Below are positions 8,018 through 15,525 of a DNA stretch of 25,352 nt, one piece after another. Both the position numbers and the translations under genes were made by a program. The DNA comes from UMGS1781 sp045650705 (GTDB lineage Bacteria; Bacillota; Clostridia; TANB77; CAG-508). Each line of letters begins with the position of its first letter. The stretch's first letter is position 1. A model generated the notes under the pieces. The model did not search any database and had not been told where the DNA came from. It saw nothing but the letters and a program-made list of their open reading frames with translations. The stretch is taken from positions 1-25,352 of the forward strand of contig JAZRRK010000013.1 of NCBI GenBank assembly GCA_045650705.1, in the 5' to 3' direction.

Positions 8018-8326
8018 ATGGATTTAGAAAAAAATACACCTGAAATGGATGAAGAATTAGATAATATAATTACATTAAATGATGAAGAAGGAAACGATGT
8101 TAAATTCGAATTCTTAGATGTAGTAGAATATAGCGGAGAAGAATATGTAATACTTTTACCAGTAGAAGAAGGAGAAGATGCAGACGAAGTTGTAATACTA
8201 AAGGTAGAAGCAACAGATTCAGAAGATGAGGAATCATATGTAGGAGTAGAAGACCAAGAAGTATTAAATGCTGTATTTGCAATATTTAAAGATAAATTTA
8301 AAGATGAATTTAATTTTATAGATTAA
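8018..8326 (+). CDS. DUF1292 family acidic protein (YrzB-like)
   Basis: This is a 102-residue, strongly acidic cytoplasmic protein. The segment ITLNDEEGNDVKFEFLDVVEYSGEEYVILLP (residues about 19-49) is the core of the DUF1292/YrzB family, small proteins widespread in Bacillota that are often near the Holliday-junction resolvase RuvX and IreB. Here those neighbours are absent; it follows the 6S RNA and has its own promoter and an AAAGGAGG ribosome binding site. The biochemical role of the family is not known to me. After the stop codon a 13-14 bp hairpin (8332-8362) follows without a clear T tract. Confidence 0.85.
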   Translation: MDLEKNTPEMDEELDNIITLNDEEGNDVKFEFLDVVEYSGEEYVILLPVEEGEDADEVVILKVEATDSEDEESYVGVEDQEVLNAVFAIFKDKFKDEFNFID

Positions 8327-8331
8327 TCAAT

Positions 8332-8362
8332 AGCTCTCAGAAATAACATATTTCTGGGAGCT
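8332..8362. terminator. Hairpin after the DUF1292 gene
   Basis: AGCTCTCAGAAATA pairs with TATTTCTGGGAGCT around ACA, with one mismatch. It is followed by A's rather than T's, so it is either an atypical terminator or an mRNA 3'-end stabiliser. Confidence 0.5.
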
Positions 8363-8413
8363 AAAAAATTATTCATTATTTTGTATAAAAAATGAGCGAT
8401 AACAAAAAATATA

Positions 8414-8442
8414 TTGAAAAAGGCAACTAATTATGTTAAAAT
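8414..8442 (+). promoter_or_regulatory. Promoter of the 74-residue orphan gene
   Basis: TTGAAA (8414-8419) and TAAAAT (8437-8442) with a 17-base spacer, 34 bases before the start codon. Confidence 0.55.
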
Positions 8443-8476
8443 ACCAGTATAAAAAATTTAGGAGGTCATTATTACC

Positions 8477-8701
8477 ATGCCCAACAACATTAAAGTACGG
8501 GCTTATGAAGAAGCCCAACGGTTATTAGAAAAATGTTTTTCGTTCCATAATCCTTATACCTGCATAATAGAAGCAGAAGGTATTCCATTTGAACAACAAG
8601 ACAAATTCTACCAACTGGTAGAAGAAGAACTATTGAAAAAAGGGGAAAGGATAATACGAGAGGGAGAATATTTCAAGATAGAAAGGTTTCAAAAAAGATG
8701 A
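8477..8701 (+). CDS. Small orphan protein, 74 residues
   Basis: I do not recognise this protein. It is a soluble, mixed-charge chain with no signal peptide or membrane segment, starting MPNNIKVRAYEEAQRLLEK and ending in a basic tail (ERFQKR). One Cys pair lies at residues about 20 and 29. It has its own promoter, an AGGAGG site 11 bases before the ATG, and its own terminator, so it is a single-gene unit. Codons such as CCC, CGG and GCC make it visibly richer in G+C than neighbouring genes. It resembles in organisation four other orphan genes at 15526, 16192, 23909 and 24843, and may have been acquired. Confidence 0.7.
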   Translation: MPNNIKVRAYEEAQRLLEKCFSFHNPYTCIIEAEGIPFEQQDKFYQLVEEELLKKGERIIREGEYFKIERFQKR

Positions 8702-8702
8702 C

Positions 8703-8730
8703 CAAGGCCACCCAGTAGGGTGGCTATATT
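8703..8730 (+). terminator. Terminator after the 74-residue orphan gene
   Basis: GCCACCC pairs with GGGTGGC around AGTA, followed by TATATTT. Confidence 0.75.
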
Positions 8731-8758
8731 TGACAAATGTATTTTATTTGTATATAAT
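8730..8758 (+). promoter_or_regulatory. Consensus sigma-A promoter of gshF
   Basis: Perfect TTGACA (8730-8735), 17-base spacer and perfect TATAAT (8753-8758), 49 bases before the chosen gshF start. Confidence 0.85.
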
Positions 8759-8806
8759 ATCAAAGACTTTTTTTACGGTATAAAATATAAAAATAGGAAG
8801 GTAAAA

Positions 8807-10954
8807 ATGGATAGAAATAAAATGTACAAGATTGGAGTAGAAAGAGAAGGACTAAGATGTGATGCAAATGGAAAACTTTCTAGATTAAATCATTCTGAAT
8901 TATTCGGAGAAAATATCGCAAAGAATTTTATTACCACAGATTTTGGAGAAGCGCAAATTGAGTTAAGAACACCAGCATGTAATACTGCAAAAGAATGTTA
9001 TGCAAAACTTGAGAGCATAACAGATATTGTGCTATGCCAATTAAATTTAAAAAATGAGTTGATTTGGCCATATAGTATGCCGTGTATATTGCCAGAAGAA
9101 AAGGATTTTCCTTTTGGTAATTATAAAGATGAAGAAGTATTAAAATATAAAAACTATTTATCAAAAAAATATCATTATACAAAAAGAGCAATTTCAGGTA
9201 TTCACGTAAGTTTTTCTTTTAAAGAAGATTATTACAAATATTTACGCAATAATTATAAGTTTTTGAATTTACCAGAAGATATTGATGAAGCATATATAAG
9301 AATTATGAAAAACTATATGAAAAAAGTGTGGATGATAACATATCTTTTGGCAGCATCTCCTGTATCTTATGGAATGGAAAACAATTGTGTTGCATCTATA
9401 AGAAACAGTACAGATGGTTTTAGAAATTTAATACCAATAGACCTTAGTTTTGAGAATAAGAGAGAGCATCTAAATAGTATAAGAAAATATATTGATAGTA
9501 AAGATTTATATAGTTTATCTGAATTATATTATCCAATTAGGGCAAAAGCCTTCAATAGCAGTGATGATGTAGATAAATTAGAAGAAGGAATTAGTCATAT
9601 AGAAGTAAGAGTTTGTGATATTAATCCATTTGATAAATGTGGAGTATCTAAAGAGCAAATAGAATTTGTTACAGCTTTCCTATTTTCCTGTTTATTTGAT
9701 AAAGAATGTAATGAATATGATTACAGAGATATATCTCGTAATGGCTTAAATGCTGAGCAATATTCAGAAGTTCTTAATGAAATAAAAAATATTGCAGAAA
9801 TTAATAAATTATTAGAGTTAGGATTAGATGATGGAATAAATAAAATTTCTAAAATGTTAGAAAATAATATGTTAGAATTTACAAAAATAAAAAATATGGT
9901 AGATGAAAAAGGATATTTAGAGACTTTTATAGAATTAGGACAAGAGTATTCCGCACAAGGAGAACAAAATAAATTTTTAATAAATGCTTATCCAAATTTA
10001 GAGAAATCAACAGTTATAGTAATTAAAGAGGCCATATTAAATGGAGTAGATGTAAATGTATTAGATGAGGAAAAATGTATAATAGAGCTAATAAAAGGAA
10101 AGAAAAGAGAATTAATAGTACAAGCAACAAGAACTTCAAAAGATTGCTCAACATTACAGTATATAGTCAACGATAAGGTAGTTGCTAAAAAAATAATGCA
10201 GGAAAACGGAATAGTAGTTCCTGAAGGAACAGCTATTAATATAAATAGCAATGAAAATGACTTAGATACTATAATTAATAAATACTCTAATAAACCAATT
10301 GTAATAAAGCCTAAATCTACTAATTTTGGCACAGGTATTACAATATTTGAAACTGGCGCAAATCAAGAACAAATAAGCAAAGCAGTTAAATTTGCAGCTC
10401 AGTTTGACAATACAGTTTTAATAGAGAAATTTGTTCCGGGAAAAGAATATAGATTTTTAGTAATTGATAATGAGTGTATTGCTATAACTTGGAGGAGAAA
10501 TGCCAGTGTAGTAGGAGATGGGAAATCAACCATAGAAGAACTTATAGCAAAGAAGAATAATGAATATTGGCATAAAACTATGCATTCAACTATTAAAAAT
10601 GATAATGAACTTAAAGAATACTTTGCCAAAAATAAAATTACAATGAGTGATATTCCAAAACAAGGGGAGAGAGTAACTTTAAGAGGCAATTCAAATGTAT
10701 CTACTGGAGGAGAAAGTATTGATATGACAGATACTATACCAGAATATTTCAAAAGAATTGCTGAGAAAGTTTCTAAAAGATTAAATTCTAAAATATGTGG
10801 AGTAGATATTATCATTAGTGATATGGAAAAAGAGGAATATACAGTATTAGAAGTAAATAGTAATCCAGGAATATATATAAACAGATGGCCTTATGAAGGG
10901 AAAGAACGTAGAATAGGGCTTGCTATATTAAAATTATTAGGGATGATAGATTAA
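8807..10954 (+). CDS. gshF: Bifunctional glutamate-cysteine ligase / glutathione synthetase GshF (GshAB)
   Basis: The fusion enzyme joins glutamate and cysteine and then adds glycine, making glutathione in the cytoplasm. The N-terminal half is the glutamate-cysteine ligase: KIGVEREGLRCDANGKLS near residue 8 is the ATP/metal-binding strand, with EAQIELRTP near residue 50 and CVASIRNSTDG near residue 190. The C-terminal part from about residue 440 is an ATP-grasp domain with VVAKKIMQENGIVVPEG, VIKPKSTNFGTGI, VLIEKFVPGKEYRFLVI and a final NPGIYINRWPYEGKERR. The total of 715 residues is slightly short of the usual 750 or so. I chose the ATG at 8807 because GGAAGG lies 5 bases before it; an upstream GTG at 8720 lies inside the previous terminator and promoter. 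The gene is monocistronic. Confidence 0.92.
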   Translation: MDRNKMYKIGVEREGLRCDANGKLSRLNHSELFGENIAKNFITTDFGEAQIELRTPACNTAKECYAKLESITDIVLCQLNLKNELIWPYSMPCILPEEKDFPFGNYKDEEVLKYKNYLSKKYHYTKRAISGIHVSFSFKEDYYKYLRNNYKFLNLPEDIDEAYIRIMKNYMKKVWMITYLLAASPVSYGMENNCVASIRNSTDGFRNLIPIDLSFENKREHLNSIRKYIDSKDLYSLSELYYPIRAKAFNSSDDVDKLEEGISHIEVRVCDINPFDKCGVSKEQIEFVTAFLFSCLFDKECNEYDYRDISRNGLNAEQYSEVLNEIKNIAEINKLLELGLDDGINKISKMLENNMLEFTKIKNMVDEKGYLETFIELGQEYSAQGEQNKFLINAYPNLEKSTVIVIKEAILNGVDVNVLDEEKCIIELIKGKKRELIVQATRTSKDCSTLQYIVNDKVVAKKIMQENGIVVPEGTAININSNENDLDTIINKYSNKPIVIKPKSTNFGTGITIFETGANQEQISKAVKFAAQFDNTVLIEKFVPGKEYRFLVIDNECIAITWRRNASVVGDGKSTIEELIAKKNNEYWHKTMHSTIKNDNELKEYFAKNKITMSDIPKQGERVTLRGNSNVSTGGESIDMTDTIPEYFKRIAEKVSKRLNSKICGVDIIISDMEKEEYTVLEVNSNPGIYINRWPYEGKERRIGLAILKLLGMID

Positions 10955-10956
10955 AA

Positions 10957-10983
10957 AAGGTGAACGATAAGTTCACTTTTTAT
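10957..10983 (+). terminator. Terminator after gshF
   Basis: AAAAGGTGAAC pairs with GTTCACTTTTT around GATAA, ending in a T tract. Confidence 0.8.
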
Positions 10984-10993
10984 AATTATAATA

Positions 10994-11025
10994 AAAAACT
11001 CGAAAGTATAAACTTTCGAGTTTTT
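10994..11025. terminator. Bidirectional terminator between gshF and rpsI
   Basis: AAAAACTCGAAAGT pairs with ACTTTCGAGTTTTT around ATAA. It serves rpsI on the minus strand and backs up the gshF terminator. Confidence 0.9.
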
Positions 11026-11041
11026 GTATATTTTGTAAATC

Positions 11042-11437
11042 TTATCTCTTTGAGAATTGTGGTGCTTTTCTTGCTTTTTTAAGACCGTATTTTTTTCTTT
11101 CTTTCATTCTAGCATCTCTTGTTAAGAAACCATTTGATTTTAATATAGGTCTATATTCTGAATTAGCTTGTAATAAAGCTTTTGCTATACCATGACGAAT
11201 AGCACCTGCTTGACCACTAATTCCACCACCTTTTACATTACAAACAACATCAAATTTATCTAATGTATTTGTAGCAACTAAAGGTTGTTTAACTATAACT
11301 TTTAATGTTTCAACACCAATATATTCATTTAAATCTTTTCCATTAACAGTAATTGAACCATTACCATTTAATAATCTTACTCTAGCAATAGAATTTTTTC
11401 TTCTACCTGTTCCAATAAATGAAGTTTTTTCTGCCAT
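11042..11437 (-). CDS. rpsI: 30S ribosomal protein S9
   Basis: S9 is a small-subunit protein of the 30S head; its C-terminal tail reaches the P-site tRNA. It has 131 residues, the standard length. The family signatures are GTGRRKNSIARVRL at residues 10-23, KGGGISGQAGAIRHGIAKAL near residue 68, and the tail FLTRDARMKERKKYGLKKARKAPQFSKR with the invariant terminal SKR. It starts 1 base after the rplM stop, and GGGAGG lies within the rplM 3' end, so the pair is translationally linked. Confidence 0.98.
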   Translation of the reverse strand: MAEKTSFIGTGRRKNSIARVRLLNGNGSITVNGKDLNEYIGVETLKVIVKQPLVATNTLDKFDVVCNVKGGGISGQAGAIRHGIAKALLQANSEYRPILKSNGFLTRDARMKERKKYGLKKARKAPQFSKR

Positions 11438-11438
11438 A

Positions 11439-11876
11439 TTATTTTACCTCCCAAACTATAGGTTTTTGTGCTTGATTTTCATGTTCGTTTCCGCTATAAA
11501 TTCTAACTTTATTAATCATTTGTCTTCCTAATCTGTTTTTTGGAAGCATTCCTTTAATAGCAAGCATCATAGCTTTTTCAGGAGTATCTTGTAACATGTT
11601 TCTTGCAGAAACTTCTTTCATATTTCCGATATATCCTGTATGACGTCTATAAATTTTTTGATCTAATTTTTTTCCTGTTAATACAACATCTTTGCAATTT
11701 AAAATAATAACGTGATCACCTGTATCTACATTAGGTGTAAATGTAGGTTTATGTTTTCCTCTTAATAATTTTGAAGCTTCAGCAGCAACTCTTCCTAGTG
11801 GTTTACCGCTAGCATCAATTATATACCATTGTCTTTTTATATCGCTACTTTTAGCTGAATATGTAACATTGTTCAT
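11439..11876 (-). CDS. rplM: 50S ribosomal protein L13
   Basis: L13 is an early-assembly protein of the 50S subunit. It has 145 residues from the chosen start, the normal length. Motifs are WYIIDASGKPLGRVAAEASKLLRGKHKPTFTPNVDTGDHVIILN near the N terminus and KMMLAIKGMLPKNRLGRQMINKVRIYSG (here AMMLAIKGMLPKNRLGRQM) near residue 105. I chose the ATG at 11876 rather than one 18 bases upstream, because that earlier ATG overlaps the GGAGG ribosome binding site. It is the first gene of the rplM-rpsI operon and is preceded by a leader of about 110 bases with a conserved-looking hairpin. Confidence 0.97.
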   Translation of the reverse strand: MNNVTYSAKSSDIKRQWYIIDASGKPLGRVAAEASKLLRGKHKPTFTPNVDTGDHVIILNCKDVVLTGKKLDQKIYRRHTGYIGNMKEVSARNMLQDTPEKAMMLAIKGMLPKNRLGRQMINKVRIYSGNEHENQAQKPIVWEVK

Positions 11877-11938
11877 GGTAAAAATTTCCTCCAATCATAA
11901 TTTAAAATTTAATAATTTATATAAAATATAATTTACTA

Positions 11939-11963
11939 ATAAACTACCGGGCTTTGGGTTTAT
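11939..11963 (-). promoter_or_regulatory. Candidate L13 leader hairpin upstream of rplM
   Basis: In the transcript, ATAAAC pairs with GTTTAT and encloses CCAAAGCCCGGTA. It lies in the leader between the rplM promoter and its ribosome binding site, where Firmicutes carry the L13 autoregulatory leader. The match to that family is by position and general appearance only. Confidence 0.4.
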
Positions 11964-11991
11964 CAATAAAAATATTTTTTTGCACTTAATT

Positions 11992-12020
11992 ATTGTAATA
12001 CAAAACAAAAAAAAAGTCAA
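11992..12020 (-). promoter_or_regulatory. Promoter of the rplM-rpsI operon
   Basis: On the minus strand TTGACT (12015-12020) and TACAAT (11992-11997) are separated by 17 bases. The transcript would start near 11985 and have a leader of about 110 bases. Confidence 0.65.
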
Positions 12021-12082
12021 GCAAAAAGTGGCAAAAATAGAAAAAATGGTCAAAAAATTTAAAAAAATTTTTAAAAAAGTAC

Positions 12083-12111
12083 TTGACAACATATATATTA
12101 AGTAGTATAAT
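12083..12111 (+). promoter_or_regulatory. Consensus promoter of tRNA-Leu
   Basis: Perfect TTGACA (12083-12088), 17-base spacer and perfect TATAAT (12106-12111), 36 bases before the mature tRNA. Confidence 0.85.
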
Positions 12112-12147
12112 CTCTAATGTCGTAAGACAAATGCCAGTTTATAAAAT

Positions 12148-12235
12148 GCAGATGTGGCGGAACTGGCAGACGCACAGGACTTAAAATCCTGCGGTTGAAT
12201 AAACCGTGCCGGTTCGATTCCGGCCATCTGCACCA
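12148..12235 (+). tRNA. tRNA-Leu (anticodon UAA), integration site of the mobile element
   Basis: The 88-base gene including an encoded CCA folds as a class II tRNA. The acceptor arm is GCAGATG/CATCTGC, the anticodon stem CAGGA/TCCTG encloses CTTAAAA with anticodon TAA, there is a long variable arm, and the T loop is TTCGATT. Its last 14 bases (12222-12235, GGCCATCTGCACCA) recur at 24437-24450 and partly at 23572-23582, which marks the tRNA 3' end as the attachment site. Confidence 0.97.
12222..12235 (+). repeat. attL core, 3' end of tRNA-Leu
   Basis: GGCCATCTGCACCA matches all 14 bases of the copy at 24437-24450 and 11 bases of the copy at 23572-23582. The tRNA stays intact because the element carries or preserves the 3' end. 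Confidence 0.85.
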
Positions 12236-12240
12236 AAAAT

Positions 12241-12274
12241 ACAGATTAGAAATCAAATTTCTAACCTGTATTTT
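12241..12274 (+). terminator. Terminator after tRNA-Leu supplied by the element
   Basis: ACAG-TTAGAAAT pairs with ATTTCTAA-CTGT around CAA, followed by seven T's. It lies inside the element, so the inserted element replaces the original terminator, which is probably the hairpin at 24482-24510. Confidence 0.85.
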
Positions 12275-12364
12275 TTTGCGTTATTTGAGCAAAATCCCCT
12301 ATTTTATAAGGGTTAGAAAATAGTTTTTTAAAGTTCTGAAAAATACCCTAAAATGCATATAAAA

Positions 12365-12416
12365 TGTCGGGATTGAATGTCGGGACAAGTTTTATTCATT
12401 GATAGTTCTATCAAAT
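12365..12416. promoter_or_regulatory. Left-end motif cluster: two TGTCGGGA sites and a TTGATAG palindrome
   Basis: TGTCGGGA occurs at 12365-12372 and 12378-12385, 13 bases apart. TTGATAG-TT-CTATCAA, a 16-bp palindrome, follows at about 12399-12415. Both motifs recur near the right end in the opposite orientation. They are likely recombinase arm sites or operators for the initiator gene downstream. Confidence 0.6.
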
Positions 12417-12468
12417 ATTCCCTTTATTTATTATTAATCTTATTCTGAATATCAGAAAGGATGTAAAA

Positions 12469-13017
12469 ATGGAATTTATACCATATAAAGCTAATGAATG
12501 TTTTGAACATTTATATTATCAAATACCAATGGAATTATTCTTTAATACAAAATATAAAGATAAATTAAATTCAGATAGCAAAATTCTTTATGGATTTTTA
12601 TTAAACAGATTAACCCTATCTGCTAAAAATAATTGGATAGATGAAAATGGAAGTATCTTTTTAATATTTACTAGAAAAGAAGTACAAGAATTATTAAATT
12701 TATCTGATAAAACAGTTACAAAAGCGTTTAATCAATTAAAAGACTGTAAATTAATATATGAGAAAAAGCAAGGTGCAAATAAACCTAATTTGATTTATGT
12801 TGGAAAGATAGAACATGATAAAAATCTTATACAACTGATTCGTAAAAATTACGAGTCCAGAATCGTAAAATCTACGACTCACGACACGGAAAATTTACGA
12901 CCAAACTATAACAATAATAATTATAACAATATAGGAAAGAGAAAAAATAGTTTTTTCAATTATGAACAAAGACATTATGATAATTTAGACTTCTTATATG
13001 CAAATAATAGTTTTTAA
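12469..13017 (+). CDS. Replication initiator protein (RepA N-terminal domain family)
   Basis: It probably initiates replication of the excised circular element. The 182-residue protein has the RepA-N winged-helix pattern: YYQIPMELFFNTKYKDKLNSDSKILYGFLLNRLTLSAKNNWIDENGSIFLIFTRKEVQELLNLSDKTVTKAFNQLKDCKLIYEKKQG (about residues 17-105) is the typical run of a start-strand, helix-turn-helix and wing. The remaining 75 residues are Asn- and Lys-rich and low in complexity, much shorter than the C-terminal domain of plasmid RepA proteins, which is usual on mobilizable elements. GAAAGGA lies 8 bases before the ATG. It heads a plus-strand series with TnpV and the mobilization genes. Family call is from the motif pattern. 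Confidence 0.75.
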   Translation: MEFIPYKANECFEHLYYQIPMELFFNTKYKDKLNSDSKILYGFLLNRLTLSAKNNWIDENGSIFLIFTRKEVQELLNLSDKTVTKAFNQLKDCKLIYEKKQGANKPNLIYVGKIEHDKNLIQLIRKNYESRIVKSTTHDTENLRPNYNNNNYNNIGKRKNSFFNYEQRHYDNLDFLYANNSF

Positions 13018-13041
13018 AATAAAAAAATTGGAGTGATTTTA

Positions 13042-13395
13042 ATGGAATTAAAATATAGAAAATGTGGAGATTATTATATACCAAATTTAGTAGCCCCAGA
13101 AAATATGAAGAATTTTAAAATAGGAAAATACGGAAACTTAAGATTAAGATATTTAAAAGAGCATAAAAAAGCCGAATATACAATTTTGCTTATAGATAAT
13201 AAATTACAAAAGCATTTAATGGATGTTGATACAACTGCAAATAAAAGATTTGATTTACTAATGAAACAATTTGCAGAAAAAGAAAATATTACTGAAGAAC
13301 TAAAAGCAACTAATCAAATGGAATGGGTTTGCAGAATGAATAACATTAAAAATCGTGCTGAAGAAATCATATTTAGTGAATTAATTTATGTGTAA
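13042..13395 (+). CDS. tnpV: TnpV-like transposon-encoded protein
   Basis: A 117-residue protein of the TnpV family first seen in the Tn4451/Tn4453 mobilizable transposons of clostridia. The pattern is clear: YRKCGDYYIPNL, IGKYGNLRLRYLKEHKKAEYTILL, KLQKHL..VD..AN and the C-terminal MEWVCRMNNIKNRAEEIIFSELIY. Its function is not known; it accompanies relaxase modules. GGAG lies 8 bases before the ATG at 13042; the more upstream GTG at 13033 overlaps that site. It precedes the next small gene by 16 bases. Confidence 0.85.
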   Translation: MELKYRKCGDYYIPNLVAPENMKNFKIGKYGNLRLRYLKEHKKAEYTILLIDNKLQKHLMDVDTTANKRFDLLMKQFAEKENITEELKATNQMEWVCRMNNIKNRAEEIIFSELIYV

Positions 13396-13411
13396 TGGAG
13401 GTACAAAAGTT

Positions 13412-13738
13412 ATGGAAAAAGTAGAAAGTTTTTATAAAGAATATGAAGATTTATTTGAAGAATATTTAGACAATGTTAGAAGAAATTTAAAAAATAATAA
13501 TGAAGAATATATTAAATTACAAAAAGAATATCACAAAATTTTAGATGAAAATGAGAACTTAATTTGGGTTTTAGAAGGAGATATTAAAGACAGAAATTTA
13601 TCAAATGATGAGTGTTTTGCTCTCTCAAAATTAGTAAAAATTCATTATGATATTCATTCAATAGAAGAAAAAGAAATCTTCTTTTTGGGTGGCAAAGAGG
13701 CATATTTTTTCTTCAAAAAACTTGGAATTTTAGCATAA
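13412..13738 (+). CDS. Small conserved protein of the mobilization module
   Basis: A 108-residue, helical, highly charged protein with no membrane segment. The first 60 residues look like a coiled coil (KEYEDLFEEYLDNVRRNLKNNNEEYIKLQKEYHKIL). The end, IEEKEIFFLGGKEAYFFFKKLGIL, resembles small proteins I recall next to tnpV on clostridial mobilizable elements, possibly DUF6664, but I am not sure of the family number. GGAGG lies 10 bases before the ATG at 13412. It ends just upstream of the candidate oriT. No function can be assigned. Confidence 0.65.
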   Translation: MEKVESFYKEYEDLFEEYLDNVRRNLKNNNEEYIKLQKEYHKILDENENLIWVLEGDIKDRNLSNDECFALSKLVKIHYDIHSIEEKEIFFLGGKEAYFFFKKLGILA

Positions 13739-13752
13739 AAGTATAAATTATC

Positions 13753-13840
13753 GCAGGAGTAACTAGAGCTTTTTATGTATTAGCAAGCACTGAATTGCTA
13801 CTCCCGCACAATTCTTGGATGGGACATTAGTCCCAAACCC
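13753..13840. other. Candidate origin of transfer (oriT)
   Basis: This 130-base gap upstream of mobC holds three nested or adjacent inverted repeats: GGAGTA (13756) with TACTCC (13799), AGCAA (13782) with TTGCT (13795), and TGGGAC with GTCCCA (13820-13835). Inverted repeats directly before mobC and relaxase genes are where MOBP systems keep oriT. The nick site cannot be placed. The hairpins could also be translational controls. Confidence 0.5.
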
Positions 13841-13869
13841 TACTTTAAAAGAAATGGAGGAAAATTTAT

Positions 13870-14217
13870 ATGAGAAATAGAACAATAAAAAAACAAATTT
13901 GGTTAAATCAAACAGAAGATAATTTATTAAAAGAGAAATCTAAAAAAGCAAATATATCTGAAGCAGAATTTTTAAGAAATTGTATAAATGGATTTGAAGT
14001 GCAAGAAAAACCTGATGAAAATTTTTATTATATTTTAAGAGATTTAAGAGGAATAGCAACAAACATAAATCAATTAGCAAGAAATGCAAATAGATATGGT
14101 TATTATGTTGATGCAGAAAAATATAAGAAAGATTTTCAAAAGGTATCAGATTTTATTGTTGATATACAAGAAATGTATTTAAATCCAGTTAAGAAGGAAT
14201 ACTATGGCTACTACTAA
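13870..14217 (+). CDS. mobC: Relaxosome accessory protein MobC
   Basis: MobC helps the relaxase melt and bind oriT. The 115-residue protein begins with a ribbon-helix-helix pattern (NRTIKKQIWLNQTEDNLLKEKSKKANISEAEFLRNCI) and has the MobC motif LRDLRGIATNINQLARNAN near residue 57. GGAGG lies 9 bases before the ATG. Its last 14 bases overlap the start of the relaxase gene, so the two are translationally coupled. It lies right after the candidate oriT. Confidence 0.88.
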   Translation: MRNRTIKKQIWLNQTEDNLLKEKSKKANISEAEFLRNCINGFEVQEKPDENFYYILRDLRGIATNINQLARNANRYGYYVDAEKYKKDFQKVSDFIVDIQEMYLNPVKKEYYGYY

Positions 14218-15475
14218 GATATGGAAAATTAAAAATAGATTTGATAATGTTATTGATTATGTTTCAAATAAAGATAAAACAGATAATAAGAAATATGTAT
14301 CAGGAATAAATTGTTTGCCAGAAACTGCTTTTAAAGAAATGTCTATTGTAAAGAAACAATATAATAAAACAGGTGGTATATTAGGATTTCATGCATACCA
14401 ATCTTTTAAAGGTTGTGAAGTAACAAGTGATGAAGCACACGAAATTGGAATAAGACTTGCTGAAGAACTATGGGGCGATAGATTTCAAGTTATAGTTGCA
14501 ACACATACTAATACTAAAAATGTTCATAACCACTTTTTTATAAATTCAGTTTCATTTGTAGATGGTAAAAAATATTATGATAATAAAGTAAATTATGCAA
14601 TTATGAGAAAAGCATCAGATGATCTATGCAAAGAATATGAACTACAAACTTTAGAAGAAAAAAGCTTTTATAAAAATATTTCTAATAGATATGTTAGAAG
14701 TAGTAAATATTTAGATTCTATTCGTGCAGATATAGACTATGCTATATCACAAGCAAATATTTATAATGATTTTACACATATATTAACTAAAATGGGTTAT
14801 GAATTAAATCATGAACATAACAAAATGAGTATTCGAAAACCACCTTATAAAAGATATACTAGAGTAGAAAGAACATTTGGAGAAGAATATTCAAGAGAAA
14901 GTATTTTATTTAGAATAAAGCACACACAAGCATTTAAAGTACCTTTTCCAGAATACCATACTTTAACAGGAAGATTTAAAAGAAAAGGTAAAATTTCTAT
15001 AAGAAATAAACCAAAAGCTAAAGGCTTAAGAGCATTATATTATTACTATTGTTATTTACTAAAGGTATTTCCAAACCAGAAATATCCACCTAAATATTCA
15101 AAAGCTATGAAAGAAGAAATCAAGAAAATGGATGATTATTCTAATTCAGCAAGATTTCTAGCAAAATATAATTTAAATATACTAGCTGAAATAAAAGAAT
15201 ATAAAGCTTCAGCTATAAATAAAATAGTTAAACTAAAAGGATTAAGAGAAAATTTGTGGAGAAGGCACAAAAGGATTAAAACCTTTGAAGAAGATCAGCT
15301 TATTTGCTCTGAAATTCAAAAATTAGCCACTAAAATAGATGAGCTAAGCAAAGATATTAAACTGTGTGATTTTATTGAAGATAATACTTTAAAAATGAAA
15401 GATAATATTAAAGAAATTAGTAAAGAAGAAAATAATAAAGTTAAGGTAAAAAATAGAGATAGAGATTTTAGATAA
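14204..15475 (+). CDS. MobA/VirD2 family relaxase
   Basis: The relaxase nicks oriT, becomes covalently linked to the strand through a Tyr and leads it into the recipient. The protein has 423 residues. The N-terminal 160 residues carry the family signatures: a start region with a Tyr in VIDYVSNKDKT, HAYQSFKG near residue 65, and the metal-binding three-His motif in ATHTNTKNVHNHFFINSVSF near residue 102. These match the relaxases of clostridial mobilizable elements. The C-terminal half is basic and helical and has no obvious primase or helicase domain. A strong terminator follows. There are no transfer-apparatus genes nearby, so a helper system is needed. Confidence 0.93.
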   Translation: MATTKIWKIKNRFDNVIDYVSNKDKTDNKKYVSGINCLPETAFKEMSIVKKQYNKTGGILGFHAYQSFKGCEVTSDEAHEIGIRLAEELWGDRFQVIVATHTNTKNVHNHFFINSVSFVDGKKYYDNKVNYAIMRKASDDLCKEYELQTLEEKSFYKNISNRYVRSSKYLDSIRADIDYAISQANIYNDFTHILTKMGYELNHEHNKMSIRKPPYKRYTRVERTFGEEYSRESILFRIKHTQAFKVPFPEYHTLTGRFKRKGKISIRNKPKAKGLRALYYYYCYLLKVFPNQKYPPKYSKAMKEEIKKMDDYSNSARFLAKYNLNILAEIKEYKASAINKIVKLKGLRENLWRRHKRIKTFEEDQLICSEIQKLATKIDELSKDIKLCDFIEDNTLKMKDNIKEISKEENNKVKVKNRDRDFR

Positions 15476-15480
15476 ACAGC

Positions 15481-15516
15481 AAAAAGGACTCTCCAAAATC
15501 ATGGAGGATCCTTTTT
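15481..15516. terminator. Bidirectional terminator between relaxase and orphan gene
   Basis: AAAAAGGA pairs with TCCTTTTT, with an inner TCTCC/GGAGG stem. A and T tracts on the two sides let it serve both converging genes. Confidence 0.85.
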
Positions 15517-15525
15517 GTTTGTTTC

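Noticed and set aside
8720..8806. GTG start adding 29 residues to GshF
   Set aside because: It lies inside the preceding terminator and overlaps the consensus promoter that drives the gene.
12469..13017. The initiator as a broken, truncated RepA
   Set aside because: The N-terminal domain is complete, and short RepA-N proteins with a low-complexity tail are common on mobilizable elements; no downstream frame resumes the homology.
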